Assembly (NCBI GenBank): GCA_937897495.1
Contig: CALCBL010000606.1
Coordinates: 1-9,048, forward strand
DNA: 9,048 bases
Source: an uncultured Burkholderiales bacterium
Lineage (GTDB): Bacteria; Pseudomonadota; Gammaproteobacteria; Burkholderiales; Burkholderiaceae_C
Direction of reading: 5' to 3'
Position 1 is the first letter of the stretch, and each line of letters begins with the position of its first letter. Below the pieces are notes generated by a model that saw nothing but the letters and a program-made list of their open reading frames with translations, was not told the origin of the DNA and ran no database searches. The translations under genes and the position numbers were made by a program. Shown here in pieces: positions 1 through 6,487 of the stretch.

Positions 1-56
1 TTTTAGAAACTTTGTCTAAGGCGGTTGAGACGCGGCGAAAAAAATAAGTCGATTTT

Positions 57-1448
57 TTATTTTTGCTTCAGTGCCTTCAAGAGGCGATCGTGCACACCGC
101 CAAAACCACCGTTGCTCATGCAAAGTAAATGGTCGCCCGATTGAACTTGCGCCATCACTTGCTTGACCAACTCATCGATGTTGGCGGCCACTTGGGCCTT
201 GTTGCCCATTTCTGCCAAAACCGTGTGCGCGTCCCAATCTAAACCGCCGCTGTGACAAAACGACAAGTCGGCTTGTTCAAGACTCCAAGGCAACTGCGAT
301 TTCATGGTGCCCAGTTTCATGGTGTTGCTGCGGGGTTCAAAAATGGCCAAGATGCGCTGGCCTTTTCCAATTTGCCTTCTAAGGCCATCAAGCGTGGTGC
401 GAATGGCTGTGGGGTGGTGTGCAAAATCGTCATAAACCGTGATGCCTGCCACACTGCCGCGCACTTCCATTCGGCGCTTCACGTTTTGAAAGCTTGCAAG
501 TGCTAGGGCTGCCACGCTGACTTCAACACCCACATGCTCGGCCGCCGCAATGGCGGCCAAGGCGTTGAGCTGGTTGTGCACGCCGCCTAAATCCCATTTC
601 ACTTCTGCAAGTTTTTGACCGTGACGAAGCACTTCAAAGTTGTGGGGCTCGCCCACTGCTGAGAAGTCTGAAACTGCAGCACCAAAACTGCGCACTTCAC
701 TCCAGCAACCTTGCGCCAAGACGCGCGTTAAGCTTTCTTCTAAACCGTTGACCACCAAGCGGCCAAGGCCTGGCACTGTGCGAACCAAGTGATGAAATTG
801 GCGCTCAATGGCTGGCAGGTCGTCAAAAATATCGGCGTGGTCAAATTCCAAATTGTTCAAGACGGCGGTGCGGGGGCGGTAATGCACGAACTTGCTGCGC
901 TTGTCGAAGAAGGCGGTGTCGTATTCGTCGGCTTCAATCACAAAGTAATTGCGTGCGTGGCCTGCTGCCACTTTCCCTAAGCGCGCCGAAACACCGAAAT
1001 TCAAAGGCACACCGCCCACTAAAAAGCCGGGTTCAAGTCCGGCAGCTTCCAGTATCCAGGCCAGCATAGAGGTCGTAGACGTTTTGCCATGCGTGCCTGC
1101 GACAGCCAATACATGCCGTCCTTGCAGCACATGCTCTGACAACCATTGCGGGCCACTGGTGTAGGGGGCACCCGATTCCAAAATGGCTTCCATCAAGGGA
1201 AATTTAGGTTCGCCAGAAGGCAGCCGACTTCGGCTGACCACATTGCCGATGACGTACAGGTCTGGTTTGAGCTGCATTTGCTCAACGCCAAAGCCCTCCA
1301 TCAACTCAATGCCCAAAGCCTTGAGTTGATCGCTCATGGGCGGATAAACGCCAGCGTCGCAACCCGTCACTTTGTGACCGGCTTCTCTGGCCAGGGCGGC
1401 CAAGCCGCCCATGAAAGTTCCGCAAATGCCCAATATATGTATATGCAT
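57..1448 (-). CDS. mpl: UDP-N-acetylmuramate:L-alanyl-gamma-D-glutamyl-meso-diaminopimelate ligase (murein tripeptide recycling)
   Basis: This is a Mur-ligase family enzyme of 463 residues, about the length of E. coli Mpl. Mpl joins recycled L-Ala-D-Glu-meso-DAP tripeptide to UDP-MurNAc using ATP in the cytoplasm, returning cell-wall peptide to peptidoglycan synthesis. Visible motifs, in order: a Rossmann-like start (HILGICGTFMGG, residues 4-15), the ATP-binding loop GTHGKTS (118-124), the IEADEYD acidic segment (171-177), LNNLEFDHADIF (198-208), the C-terminal-domain motif DDFAHHPTAI (340-349), EPRSNTMKLG (371-380) and a glycine-rich SNGGFGG end (445-451). The EADEYD and EPRSNTMKLG segments favour Mpl over MurC. 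The ATG at 1448 is the only plausible start; it is not preceded by a Shine-Dalgarno (the upstream bases are C-rich), which raises the possibility of a leaderless transcript. It is divergent from the 194-residue unknown gene with only about 31 bases between start codons. Family assignment is secure. Confidence 0.96.
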   Translation of the reverse strand: MHIHILGICGTFMGGLAALAREAGHKVTGCDAGVYPPMSDQLKALGIELMEGFGVEQMQLKPDLYVIGNVVSRSRLPSGEPKFPLMEAILESGAPYTSGPQWLSEHVLQGRHVLAVAGTHGKTSTTSMLAWILEAAGLEPGFLVGGVPLNFGVSARLGKVAAGHARNYFVIEADEYDTAFFDKRSKFVHYRPRTAVLNNLEFDHADIFDDLPAIERQFHHLVRTVPGLGRLVVNGLEESLTRVLAQGCWSEVRSFGAAVSDFSAVGEPHNFEVLRHGQKLAEVKWDLGGVHNQLNALAAIAAAEHVGVEVSVAALALASFQNVKRRMEVRGSVAGITVYDDFAHHPTAIRTTLDGLRRQIGKGQRILAIFEPRSNTMKLGTMKSQLPWSLEQADLSFCHSGGLDWDAHTVLAEMGNKAQVAANIDELVKQVMAQVQSGDHLLCMSNGGFGGVHDRLLKALKQK

Positions 1449-1454
1449 AGGGGG

Positions 1455-1460
1455 ATTTTA
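1455..1460 (-). promoter_or_regulatory. possible -10 box for mpl, placed for a leaderless mRNA
   Basis: On the minus strand the hexamer TAAAAT (5 of 6 matches to TATAAT) lies six bases before the mpl ATG, so a transcript begun at the usual distance would start at or next to the A of the start codon. No good -35 hexamer is seen at 16 to 18 bases upstream, and no extended -10 TG is present. This is inference from position and composition only; the call is weak. Confidence 0.25.
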
Positions 1461-1479
1461 GGCGGTGCACAATGGCGTC

Positions 1480-2064
1480 ATGGCAGATTTGACAGATGAA
1501 ATTGCAGCTTCGGCAGCGCAGTGGGTGGTAGAGGAGGGCTTGGAGTACGGCCCCGCCAAGCGGCGCGCCTTGAAGGTCTTGGGTTTGCCACCCCGCACGC
1601 CTATGCCCAACAACGAGCAAGTTGAAGCGCAAGTGCGTGAGTACATCGAGCTTTTTTGCGCAGACTCACAGCCCGAAGAGCTGTTGGCCCTCAGACGGCA
1701 TGCCTTGATGTGGATGACGCGCTTGGCCGAGTTCAGGCCCTATTTGGGGGGAGCTGTCTGGCATGGCACCGCAACGCGCTTGTCAGATATTTACTTGCAA
1801 TTGTTTTGTGACGATGCCAAGTCGTGCGAGATTGATCTCATCAACAAAGGCGTGGCATTTGAGGCCCGCTCGGTGAATGGCTTGCATGGCGAACCTGTGG
1901 AAGCATTGAGCATTCACAGTTTTTGCGAGGAATTGGGCGAGGAAATTGGCGTTCATCTGTTGGTCAATGATTTTGACGACGTCCGAGGCGCCTTGAAAGC
2001 GGACGGACAAGGGCGCTCGCCCAGAGGCAACGGTGAAGCTGTTAAACGATTAATTGAGGCATGA
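1480..2064 (+). CDS. conserved protein of unknown function
   Basis: A 194-residue soluble-looking protein with no signal peptide or membrane segment. I do not recognise a named family with certainty, although proteins starting with a similar DEIAASAA...EEGLEYGPAKRRAL segment are familiar from this position in Burkholderiales. The N-terminal 80 residues look helical and charged; the middle holds GTATRLSDIYLQLFCDD (96-112), followed by the EIDL segment (117-120) and LLVNDFDD (160-167). The G-T...S-D-I-x-L pattern with later acidic strands faintly recalls minimal nucleotidyltransferases, but the expected Asp-x-Asp is Asp-Ile-Tyr, so no activity is assigned. The start at ATG 1480 gives the natural MADLTDEI beginning; an in-frame GTG at 1465 with an AGGGGG ten bases upstream is an alternative, adding five residues. 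The stop is only seven bases before the downstream tlpA-like start, so the two are probably co-transcribed and translationally coupled. Confidence 0.8.
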   Translation: MADLTDEIAASAAQWVVEEGLEYGPAKRRALKVLGLPPRTPMPNNEQVEAQVREYIELFCADSQPEELLALRRHALMWMTRLAEFRPYLGGAVWHGTATRLSDIYLQLFCDDAKSCEIDLINKGVAFEARSVNGLHGEPVEALSIHSFCEELGEEIGVHLLVNDFDDVRGALKADGQGRSPRGNGEAVKRLIEA

Positions 2065-2071
2065 GGTTGGT

Positions 2072-2623
2072 ATGAAGCAAGAAGACAGTGAAAAAAGCAT
2101 GCCGCGCCGGCACTGGCTGTTAGCGGGCGTTGGGGTGTCTGCTGGTTTGGCAGGTGCCCTTTTCGCGTGGCAGAAATTTCAGCCTCAAGGCGTGATGGAC
2201 GAGGCCGTTCAAAACTTCTGGCTGCAAGAATTTGAAAAGCCAGAAGGGGGTACCTTGAGCTTTCAAAGCCTGCGCGGTAAACCTCTTTTGGTTAATTTCT
2301 GGGCCACATGGTGTCCCCCTTGTATTGAAGAACTTCCTTTAATTGACGCCTTTTATGCTGCAAATCAAGCTAAATCCTTTCAAGTTGTTGGTCTGGCTGT
2401 AGATCAACCCAGCATGGTTCGCCGCTATTTGACGCAGAAACCCTTGCGATTTCCGAATGGCTTGGCTGGTTTTACTGGTACGGCTTTGGGCCAATCATTG
2501 GGCAATGCCCAAAGTGTTTTGCCTTATAGCGTCCTTTTCGCAGCAAATGGCAGGCTTTTAAAGCAAAAAGCCGGCAAGTTAGAGCAATCTGACCTTAATG
2601 CTTGGCTTCAATTGGTCACTTAA
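2072..2623 (+). CDS. TlpA-family membrane-anchored thiol:disulfide oxidoreductase (thioredoxin fold)
   Basis: A 183-residue thioredoxin-like protein. Residues 11-33 hold twin arginines followed by a hydrophobic stretch (RRHWLLAGVGV...), which reads as a signal anchor or possibly a Tat signal, so the domain would sit on the periplasmic side. The catalytic site is FWATWCPPC (76-84) with redox cysteines Cys81 and Cys84; VLPYSVLF (149-156) contains the cis-proline Pro151 facing the active site. In this family the enzyme reduces or exchanges disulfides of exported proteins, often in cytochrome c maturation or envelope stress; the partner here cannot be told. The start at ATG 2072 is chosen because GAGG lies five bases upstream; a TTG at 2054 would lengthen it by six residues and overlap the preceding gene. 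It follows the unknown gene closely and is 83 bases before accB. Confidence 0.88.
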   Translation: MKQEDSEKSMPRRHWLLAGVGVSAGLAGALFAWQKFQPQGVMDEAVQNFWLQEFEKPEGGTLSFQSLRGKPLLVNFWATWCPPCIEELPLIDAFYAANQAKSFQVVGLAVDQPSMVRRYLTQKPLRFPNGLAGFTGTALGQSLGNAQSVLPYSVLFAANGRLLKQKAGKLEQSDLNAWLQLVT

Positions 2624-2706
2624 ATGGCTTTGGAGAGCCAATGTAGCTATTTGGAGGTTTTTTTAGTGTAGATTCAGCCCTTTCGTTAGCAAACACAGGG
2701 GGTAAC
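2624..2706 (+). promoter_or_regulatory. tlpA-accB gap: weak hairpin and AccB ribosome binding site
   Basis: This 83-base gap holds a small inverted repeat, TGGCT at 2625-2629 and AGCCA at 2636-2640, with a six-base loop. The T-run (2658-2664) is too far away for a standard intrinsic terminator. AGGGGG at 2697-2702, four bases before the accB ATG, is a good Shine-Dalgarno. I could not find a convincing -35/-10 pair, although the T-rich stretch at 2658-2675 could hold one. Whether accB has its own promoter is undecided. Confidence 0.35.
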
Positions 2707-3201
2707 ATGGATTTGCGCAAACTGAAAACCTTGATTGACTTGGTATCTGACTCCAACGTCACAGAATTAGAAATCACTGAAGCAGAAGGCAAGGTTCGAA
2801 TTGTCAAAGGCGCCTCACCCTCTGGTGCCCCTGTTTTAAGCCATCAAGTCATGGCACCTGCTGCGCCAGCATTGCCTTCTGCGCCTGTTGCGCCCCCTAC
2901 AGCCGCCGAAATTGCCGATGCTGCCGCGGTCACTGCCGCTGCCGTTGCGGCCGAAGTTGCCGCTGCTGGCCATACTGTCAAGTCGCCTATGGTGGGCACT
3001 TTCTACCGGTCTTCTAGCCCAGGTGCTGCCCCCTTTGTCGTGGTGGGCGACACCGTCAAAGAGGGTGACACCCTTTGCATCATTGAAGCCATGAAGATTT
3101 TGAACGAAATTGAATCTGACAAATCGGGCACTGTGAAACAGGTCTTGTGCGAAAACGGTCAGGCTGTGGAATACGGTCAAGCCTTGTACATCATCGAATA
3201 A
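2707..3201 (+). CDS. accB: biotin carboxyl carrier protein of acetyl-CoA carboxylase
   Basis: AccB carries the biotin on which CO2 is fixed by AccC and then passed to acetyl-CoA by AccAD, the first committed step of fatty acid synthesis, in the cytoplasm. The protein is 164 residues, slightly longer than E. coli AccB. It has the conserved N-terminal segment [13 protein letters not shown], an Ala/Pro-rich mobile linker (about 40-88), and the C-terminal biotinyl domain: [14 protein letters not shown] (93-106) including the thumb loop, and [12 protein letters not shown], in which Lys130 is the biotinylation site. The residue after that lysine is Ile where E. coli has Met, a conservative difference. 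The start is fixed by AGGGGG four bases upstream. accC follows after 15 bases, so the pair is expected to be co-transcribed and perhaps autoregulated as in other bacteria. Confidence 0.97.
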   Translation: MDLRKLKTLIDLVSDSNVTELEITEAEGKVRIVKGASPSGAPVLSHQVMAPAAPALPSAPVAPPTAAEIADAAAVTAAAVAAEVAAAGHTVKSPMVGTFYRSSSPGAAPFVVVGDTVKEGDTLCIIEAMKILNEIESDKSGTVKQVLCENGQAVEYGQALYIIE

Positions 3202-3216
3202 TTCACCGAGATTTTT

Positions 3217-4566
3217 ATGTTCAAGAAAATTCTGGTCGCGAACCGTGGCGAAATTGCCTTGCGAATTCAGCGCGCATGCCGAGAGCTTGGCATCAAGGCG
3301 GTCATGGTTTACTCAGAGGCTGACCGCGAAGCCAAATACGTGAAGTTGGCTGAAGAGGCTGTTTGCATTGGCCCCGCAGCCTCCAGCCTCAGCTACCTCA
3401 ATATGCCAGCCATCATTTCGGCTGCCGAAGTGACCGATGCTGAAGCCATTCACCCGGGCTACGGTTTTTTGAGTGAAAACGCAGACTTTGCCGAGCGCGT
3501 TGAAAAAAGCGGCTTTCAATTCATTGGCCCCACGCCTGAGTCCATTCGCATCATGGGCGACAAGGTTTCTGCCAAGCAGGCCATGATCAAAGCGGGCGTG
3601 CCGTGTGTGCCTGGTTCCGAGGGCGAGTTGCCTGACGATCCCGTCATCATTCGGCGAACCGCCAAAAGCATTGGCTACCCCGTCATCATCAAGGCGTCTG
3701 GCGGCGGCGGCGGCCGAGGTATGCGGGTGGTGCACACCGAGGCGGCCCTTATCAATGCGGTACAAATGACCAAGGCCGAGGCGGGAGCTGCATTTGGCAA
3801 CCCTGCGGTCTACATGGAAAAGTATTTGCAAAATCCGCGTCACATCGAGATCCAAATCTTGGCGGACAAGCACAAGAATTCGGTTTACCTGGGTGAGCGC
3901 GATTGTTCCATGCAGCGGCGTCACCAAAAAGTGTTGGAAGAGGCGCCAGCGCCTGGCATTCCCCGCAAACTGATCGACAAAATTGGCGAGCGCTGTGTGG
4001 CGGCTTGCAAAAAAATCAACTACCGCGGTGCCGGTACCTTTGAGTTTTTGTACGAAAACGGCGAGTTTTACTTCATTGAAATGAACACCCGCGTTCAGGT
4101 GGAGCATCCTGTCACCGAGTGGGTCACGGGCATTGACATTGTCAAAACACAAATCATGGTGGCCGCTGGCGAAAAGTTGCCTTTCACACAGCGTCAAATT
4201 CAAATTCGGGGCCACGCCATCGAATGCCGTGTGAATGCCGAAGATCCCTTCAAGTTCACGCCCTCACCCGGCCGCATTACCACGTGGCATGCACCCGGAG
4301 GCCCTGGCATTCGGGTCGACTCGCATGTGTACAACAACTATTTTGTACCGCCCAATTACGACTCCATGATTGGCAAAATCATTGCCCATGGCGACACCCG
4401 CGAGCAAGCCATCGCACGCATGCAAACTGCGTTGGCCGAGACTGTGGTGGAAGGCATTAGCACCAACATTCCTTTGCACCGTGAAATTCTGCGCGATGCT
4501 AAGTTTGTCAACGGTGGCACCAACATTCACTACTTGGAAGAGTGGCTGAGACACCGCAAAGGCTAA
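3217..4566 (+). CDS. accC: biotin carboxylase subunit of acetyl-CoA carboxylase
   Basis: AccC uses ATP and bicarbonate to carboxylate the biotin on AccB. At 449 residues it matches E. coli AccC in length and, without gaps in the checked positions, in numbering. It begins with the biotin carboxylase N-terminal domain ([14 protein letters not shown], 4-17), followed by an ATP-grasp domain with Lys116, Lys159, the glycine-rich loop GGGGGRGM (162-169), His209, and the metal ligands Glu276 and Glu288. The catalytic stretch [13 protein letters not shown] (289-301) contains Arg292 and Glu296, and Arg338 lies in [10 protein letters not shown]. All catalytic residues I could check are present, so the enzyme should be active. 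The ribosome binding site is weak (GAG six bases before the ATG), which suggests coupling to accB. prmA starts two bases after its stop. Confidence 0.98.
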   Translation: MFKKILVANRGEIALRIQRACRELGIKAVMVYSEADREAKYVKLAEEAVCIGPAASSLSYLNMPAIISAAEVTDAEAIHPGYGFLSENADFAERVEKSGFQFIGPTPESIRIMGDKVSAKQAMIKAGVPCVPGSEGELPDDPVIIRRTAKSIGYPVIIKASGGGGGRGMRVVHTEAALINAVQMTKAEAGAAFGNPAVYMEKYLQNPRHIEIQILADKHKNSVYLGERDCSMQRRHQKVLEEAPAPGIPRKLIDKIGERCVAACKKINYRGAGTFEFLYENGEFYFIEMNTRVQVEHPVTEWVTGIDIVKTQIMVAAGEKLPFTQRQIQIRGHAIECRVNAEDPFKFTPSPGRITTWHAPGGPGIRVDSHVYNNYFVPPNYDSMIGKIIAHGDTREQAIARMQTALAETVVEGISTNIPLHREILRDAKFVNGGTNIHYLEEWLRHRKG

Positions 4567-4568
4567 GC

Positions 4569-5462
4569 ATGTTTGAACTTCACTTGCTGTGCCCTGAAGA
4601 CCGCGTCGATGTTTTGAGTGAAGCCCTCGAAGCCTTGGATGCCTTAAGTGTTTCAGTCGAAGACGCAGACGCAGAAACAGAGCACGAACAAGCTTTGTTT
4701 GGCGAGCCTGGTATGCCGCCCCCTAAAGAAGGCTGGCAACGCTCTAAAGTAGTGGCCCTTTTTGCCAAAGAAGCAGAAGCGCGCGAAGCCGCCCTCTTGT
4801 TGGGAGCGCAAGATTTTTTTCAGGCCTGTGAAGTCATGTCTGTTGAGGCCGTGCCCGATCAAGACTGGGTGCGTTTGACGCAATCCCAATTTGCACCCGT
4901 TGAAATTACCCCAGAATTTTGGATTGTGCCCACCTGGCACGAGCCGCCTTCTCAAGCGCGCGAAATCATTCGTTTAGATCCTGGTTTGGCGTTTGGGACC
5001 GGAACCCACCCCACTACGCGCATGTGCTTGCGCTTTATTGCCACGCATGACCTGAAGGGTCAGCGGGTGTTGGACTACGGCTGTGGTTCTGGTATTTTGG
5101 CCATTGGCGCGGCCAAATTTGGGGCTGAGCAAATTGACGCGGTGGACATCGATGTAGCCGCTGTCACTTCAACGGCACTTAACGCGCAAGCCAACGAAGT
5201 GTCTTTGAATGCGGGCTTGCCCGAATTGGCGCAGGGCACTTACCACACGGTGCTGGCCAATATTTTGGCCACACCCCTGAAAGTGTTGGCGCCTTTGCTG
5301 TGTAGTCATGTGCAAGCAGGGGGTCATTTGGTGTTGGCAGGTATATTAGAGCGCCAAGAAGAAGAGCTGATTCAGGCCTATGCGCCGCATATCAAGCTGT
5401 CGGTCGCCGATCGAGAAGATGGCTGGATTTTGATGACGGCTCAACGCGGCGCCTCCGCCTAA
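4569..5462 (+). CDS. prmA: ribosomal protein L11 methyltransferase
   Basis: PrmA trimethylates ribosomal protein L11 using S-adenosylmethionine. The protein is 297 residues. The N-terminal substrate-recognition domain (1-about 60) is acidic. It is followed by the family signature LDPGLAFGTGTHPTT (136-150), the SAM-binding motif VLDYGCGSGILAIGAAKFGA (167-186), the acidic DIDVAA strand (193-198) and the catalytic-loop motif VLANILATPL (228-237). The start is ATG 4569, not an upstream in-frame ATG at 4542 that would overlap accC by 25 bases: AAAGG at 4558-4562 lies six bases before 4569, and MFELHLLCPED is the expected beginning. It is two bases from accC and six from the next gene, so it belongs to the same operon. 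accC-prmA adjacency is also known in other proteobacteria. Confidence 0.96.
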   Translation: MFELHLLCPEDRVDVLSEALEALDALSVSVEDADAETEHEQALFGEPGMPPPKEGWQRSKVVALFAKEAEAREAALLLGAQDFFQACEVMSVEAVPDQDWVRLTQSQFAPVEITPEFWIVPTWHEPPSQAREIIRLDPGLAFGTGTHPTTRMCLRFIATHDLKGQRVLDYGCGSGILAIGAAKFGAEQIDAVDIDVAAVTSTALNAQANEVSLNAGLPELAQGTYHTVLANILATPLKVLAPLLCSHVQAGGHLVLAGILERQEEELIQAYAPHIKLSVADREDGWILMTAQRGASA

Positions 5463-5468
5463 AACCTC

Positions 5469-5969
5469 ATGAGCTTTTGGGGCTTGGTGACTTGGGCAGT
5501 GTTGGGGCTGCTGGGCCTTGTGCTTCAAACTGTTTTTTTGTTCAAAGACCCGCTGGCCACCTACCATCCGCGTTTGAAACCTCTACTGCTTGAGGCATGC
5601 CAGCTTGTGGGTTGCCAAATTCGGCCACTGCAAAAAACCGATGCCGTTGTCATTGACTATGCGTCTGTTGACGCCATTCCTACCGATCAAGCGCAGGAAA
5701 TTTTGGCCTATGGTGCTCAGCCAATTCGGTGGGCTTTGCAAATTAATTTGAGAAATTCTGATTCTGTGCCAGTGGCAATGCCATGGATAGAACTGACCTT
5801 GACAGATGCACAAGATACACCCGTGATGCGCAAGGTATTGAACCCAGTTGACTGGGGTGCACCCGCAGTCGTGTCTCCCGGCGAAATCATTGAGCAGCAA
5901 CTTCTTTTGAGTTTGAAGAAAGAAGACGCGGCTTTCATGGGTTATCGCTTACTCACTTTTTACCCTTAA
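5469..5969 (+). CDS. DUF3426-type membrane protein, lacking the usual N-terminal zinc ribbon
   Basis: A 166-residue protein with one N-terminal membrane segment (about residues 3-25, WGLVTWAVLGLLGLVLQTVFLF) followed by a region matching what I know of the DUF3426 domain: FKDPLATYHPRLKPLLLEACQLVGCQI (25-51), then beta-rich segments including WALQINLRNSD (about 88-98) and a conserved P/G-rich bend before the end. In Burkholderiales the usual protein downstream of prmA begins with a Cys-x2-Cys zinc ribbon and a Pro/Ala-rich linker ahead of the membrane helix; neither is present here, and the prmA stop is only six bases upstream. There is no clear Shine-Dalgarno, so translation may depend on coupling to prmA. 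The function of the family is not known to me. Reading frame and hydrophobic start are clear; the function is not. Confidence 0.8.
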   Translation: MSFWGLVTWAVLGLLGLVLQTVFLFKDPLATYHPRLKPLLLEACQLVGCQIRPLQKTDAVVIDYASVDAIPTDQAQEILAYGAQPIRWALQINLRNSDSVPVAMPWIELTLTDAQDTPVMRKVLNPVDWGAPAVVSPGEIIEQQLLLSLKKEDAAFMGYRLLTFYP

Positions 5970-5990
5970 GCCATTGGGCTGGCCATTAAA

Positions 5991-6020
5991 AAAGCCCGAC
6001 GCTTTTCAGCATCGGGCTTT
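5991..6020. terminator. bidirectional intrinsic terminator
   Basis: AAAGCCCGA (5991-5999) pairs with TCGGGCTTT (6012-6020); after one C-A mismatch the stem continues with GCT/AGC around a TTTC loop. It lies between the stop codons of two convergent genes. Read on the minus strand, the stem runs straight into TTTTTT, an excellent terminator for the histone-like gene; read on the plus strand the tail is CTTTGCTTTCG, which is weaker but still usable for the accB-DUF3426 operon. Confidence 0.88.
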
Positions 6021-6047
6021 GCTTTCGCTTAGCGCTTTGACATTAAA

Positions 6048-6470
6048 TCAGGGCTTGGCGGCCGAAGGAAACGGCCATGCAGCTTGAGGATTTAACGCTG
6101 TTGCAGCGGGAGCAGGGGCAGCGGGTGCTTTCGCTGCTTTCTTCGCTGCTTTTTTGGCAGGCTTTTTAGCGGCTTTTTTAGGGGCAGCTTTTTTAGCAGC
6201 CTTCTTAGCTACGGCTTTCTTAGCGGCTTTTTTAGGAGCTGCTTTTTTAGCGGCGGCTTTTTTAGGAGCTGCTTTTTTAGGAGCGGCTTTCTTTGGGGCT
6301 GCCTTTTTTGGAGCTGCTTTTTTAGCTACGGCCTTTTTAGGAGCTGCTTTTTTAGGAGCGGCTTTCTTTGGGGCTGCTTTTTTAGCAGGCGCTTTTCTCA
6401 CAACGGCTTTTTTTGGAGCCGATTTTTTAGCTGCGGCTTTTTTGGGTGCCGCTTTTTTTGCAGTTGCCAT
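6048..6470 (-). CDS. histone H1-like DNA-binding protein (AAPKK repeats)
   Basis: A 140-residue protein that is almost entirely Ala, Lys and Pro. Residues 1-115 are built from pentapeptides of the AAPKK or AAAKK type; the tail TALNPQAAWPFPSAAKP (124-140) is not repetitive and carries the only tryptophan. This matches the lysine-rich H1-like proteins of Burkholderiales such as Bordetella BpH1, which resemble the C-terminal tail of eukaryotic histone H1 and bind DNA in the nucleoid. It should be highly basic and disordered in isolation. The start is ATG 6470: AAGGAG at 6480-6485 is nine bases upstream. An in-frame TTG at 6491 would lie upstream of this ribosome binding site and is rejected. The antisense frame encodes a purely hydrophobic repeat and is not a gene. 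Confidence 0.93.
   Translation of the reverse strand: MATAKKAAPKKAAAKKSAPKKAVVRKAPAKKAAPKKAAPKKAAPKKAVAKKAAPKKAAPKKAAPKKAAPKKAAAKKAAPKKAAKKAVAKKAAKKAAPKKAAKKPAKKAAKKAAKAPAAPAPAATALNPQAAWPFPSAAKP
6125..6467. repeat. degenerate 15-bp tandem repeat within the H1-like gene
   Basis: The plus strand shows many imperfect copies of a 15-base unit of the type GGAGCTGCTTTTTTA, encoding AAPKK-type pentapeptides on the minus strand. Copies around 6230-6380 are nearly identical. A/T runs of five to seven bases occur in most units. Such arrays can change length by slipped-strand mispairing or recombination. Confidence 0.85.
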
Positions 6471-6487
6471 GATTTTTTTCTCCTTGA

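Noticed and set aside
38..59. Hairpin AAAAAAT/ATTTTTT at the end of mpl
   Set aside because: The stem is entirely A-T pairs and overlaps the stop codon; too unstable to call a terminator. The first 56 bases show nothing else I can support.
1430..1448. AATATATGTATATGCAT block as an NrdR-box-like or regulator operator
   Set aside because: It encodes the first residues of Mpl (MHIHILG), is far from nrd genes and does not fit the ACAC-flanked NrdR consensus; AT-richness alone is not enough beyond a possible -10 region.
3313..4215. 300-residue open frame on the minus strand opposite accC
   Set aside because: It lies wholly inside accC, whose catalytic residues are all intact; the product has no recognisable motif and its composition is that of an antisense shadow of a conserved gene.
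6125..6470. Poly-A runs in the histone-like gene as programmed frameshift sites
   Set aside because: The in-frame context is T AAA AAA G, not the A AAA AAG slippery heptamer, and no stimulatory structure or extended alternative frame was evident.
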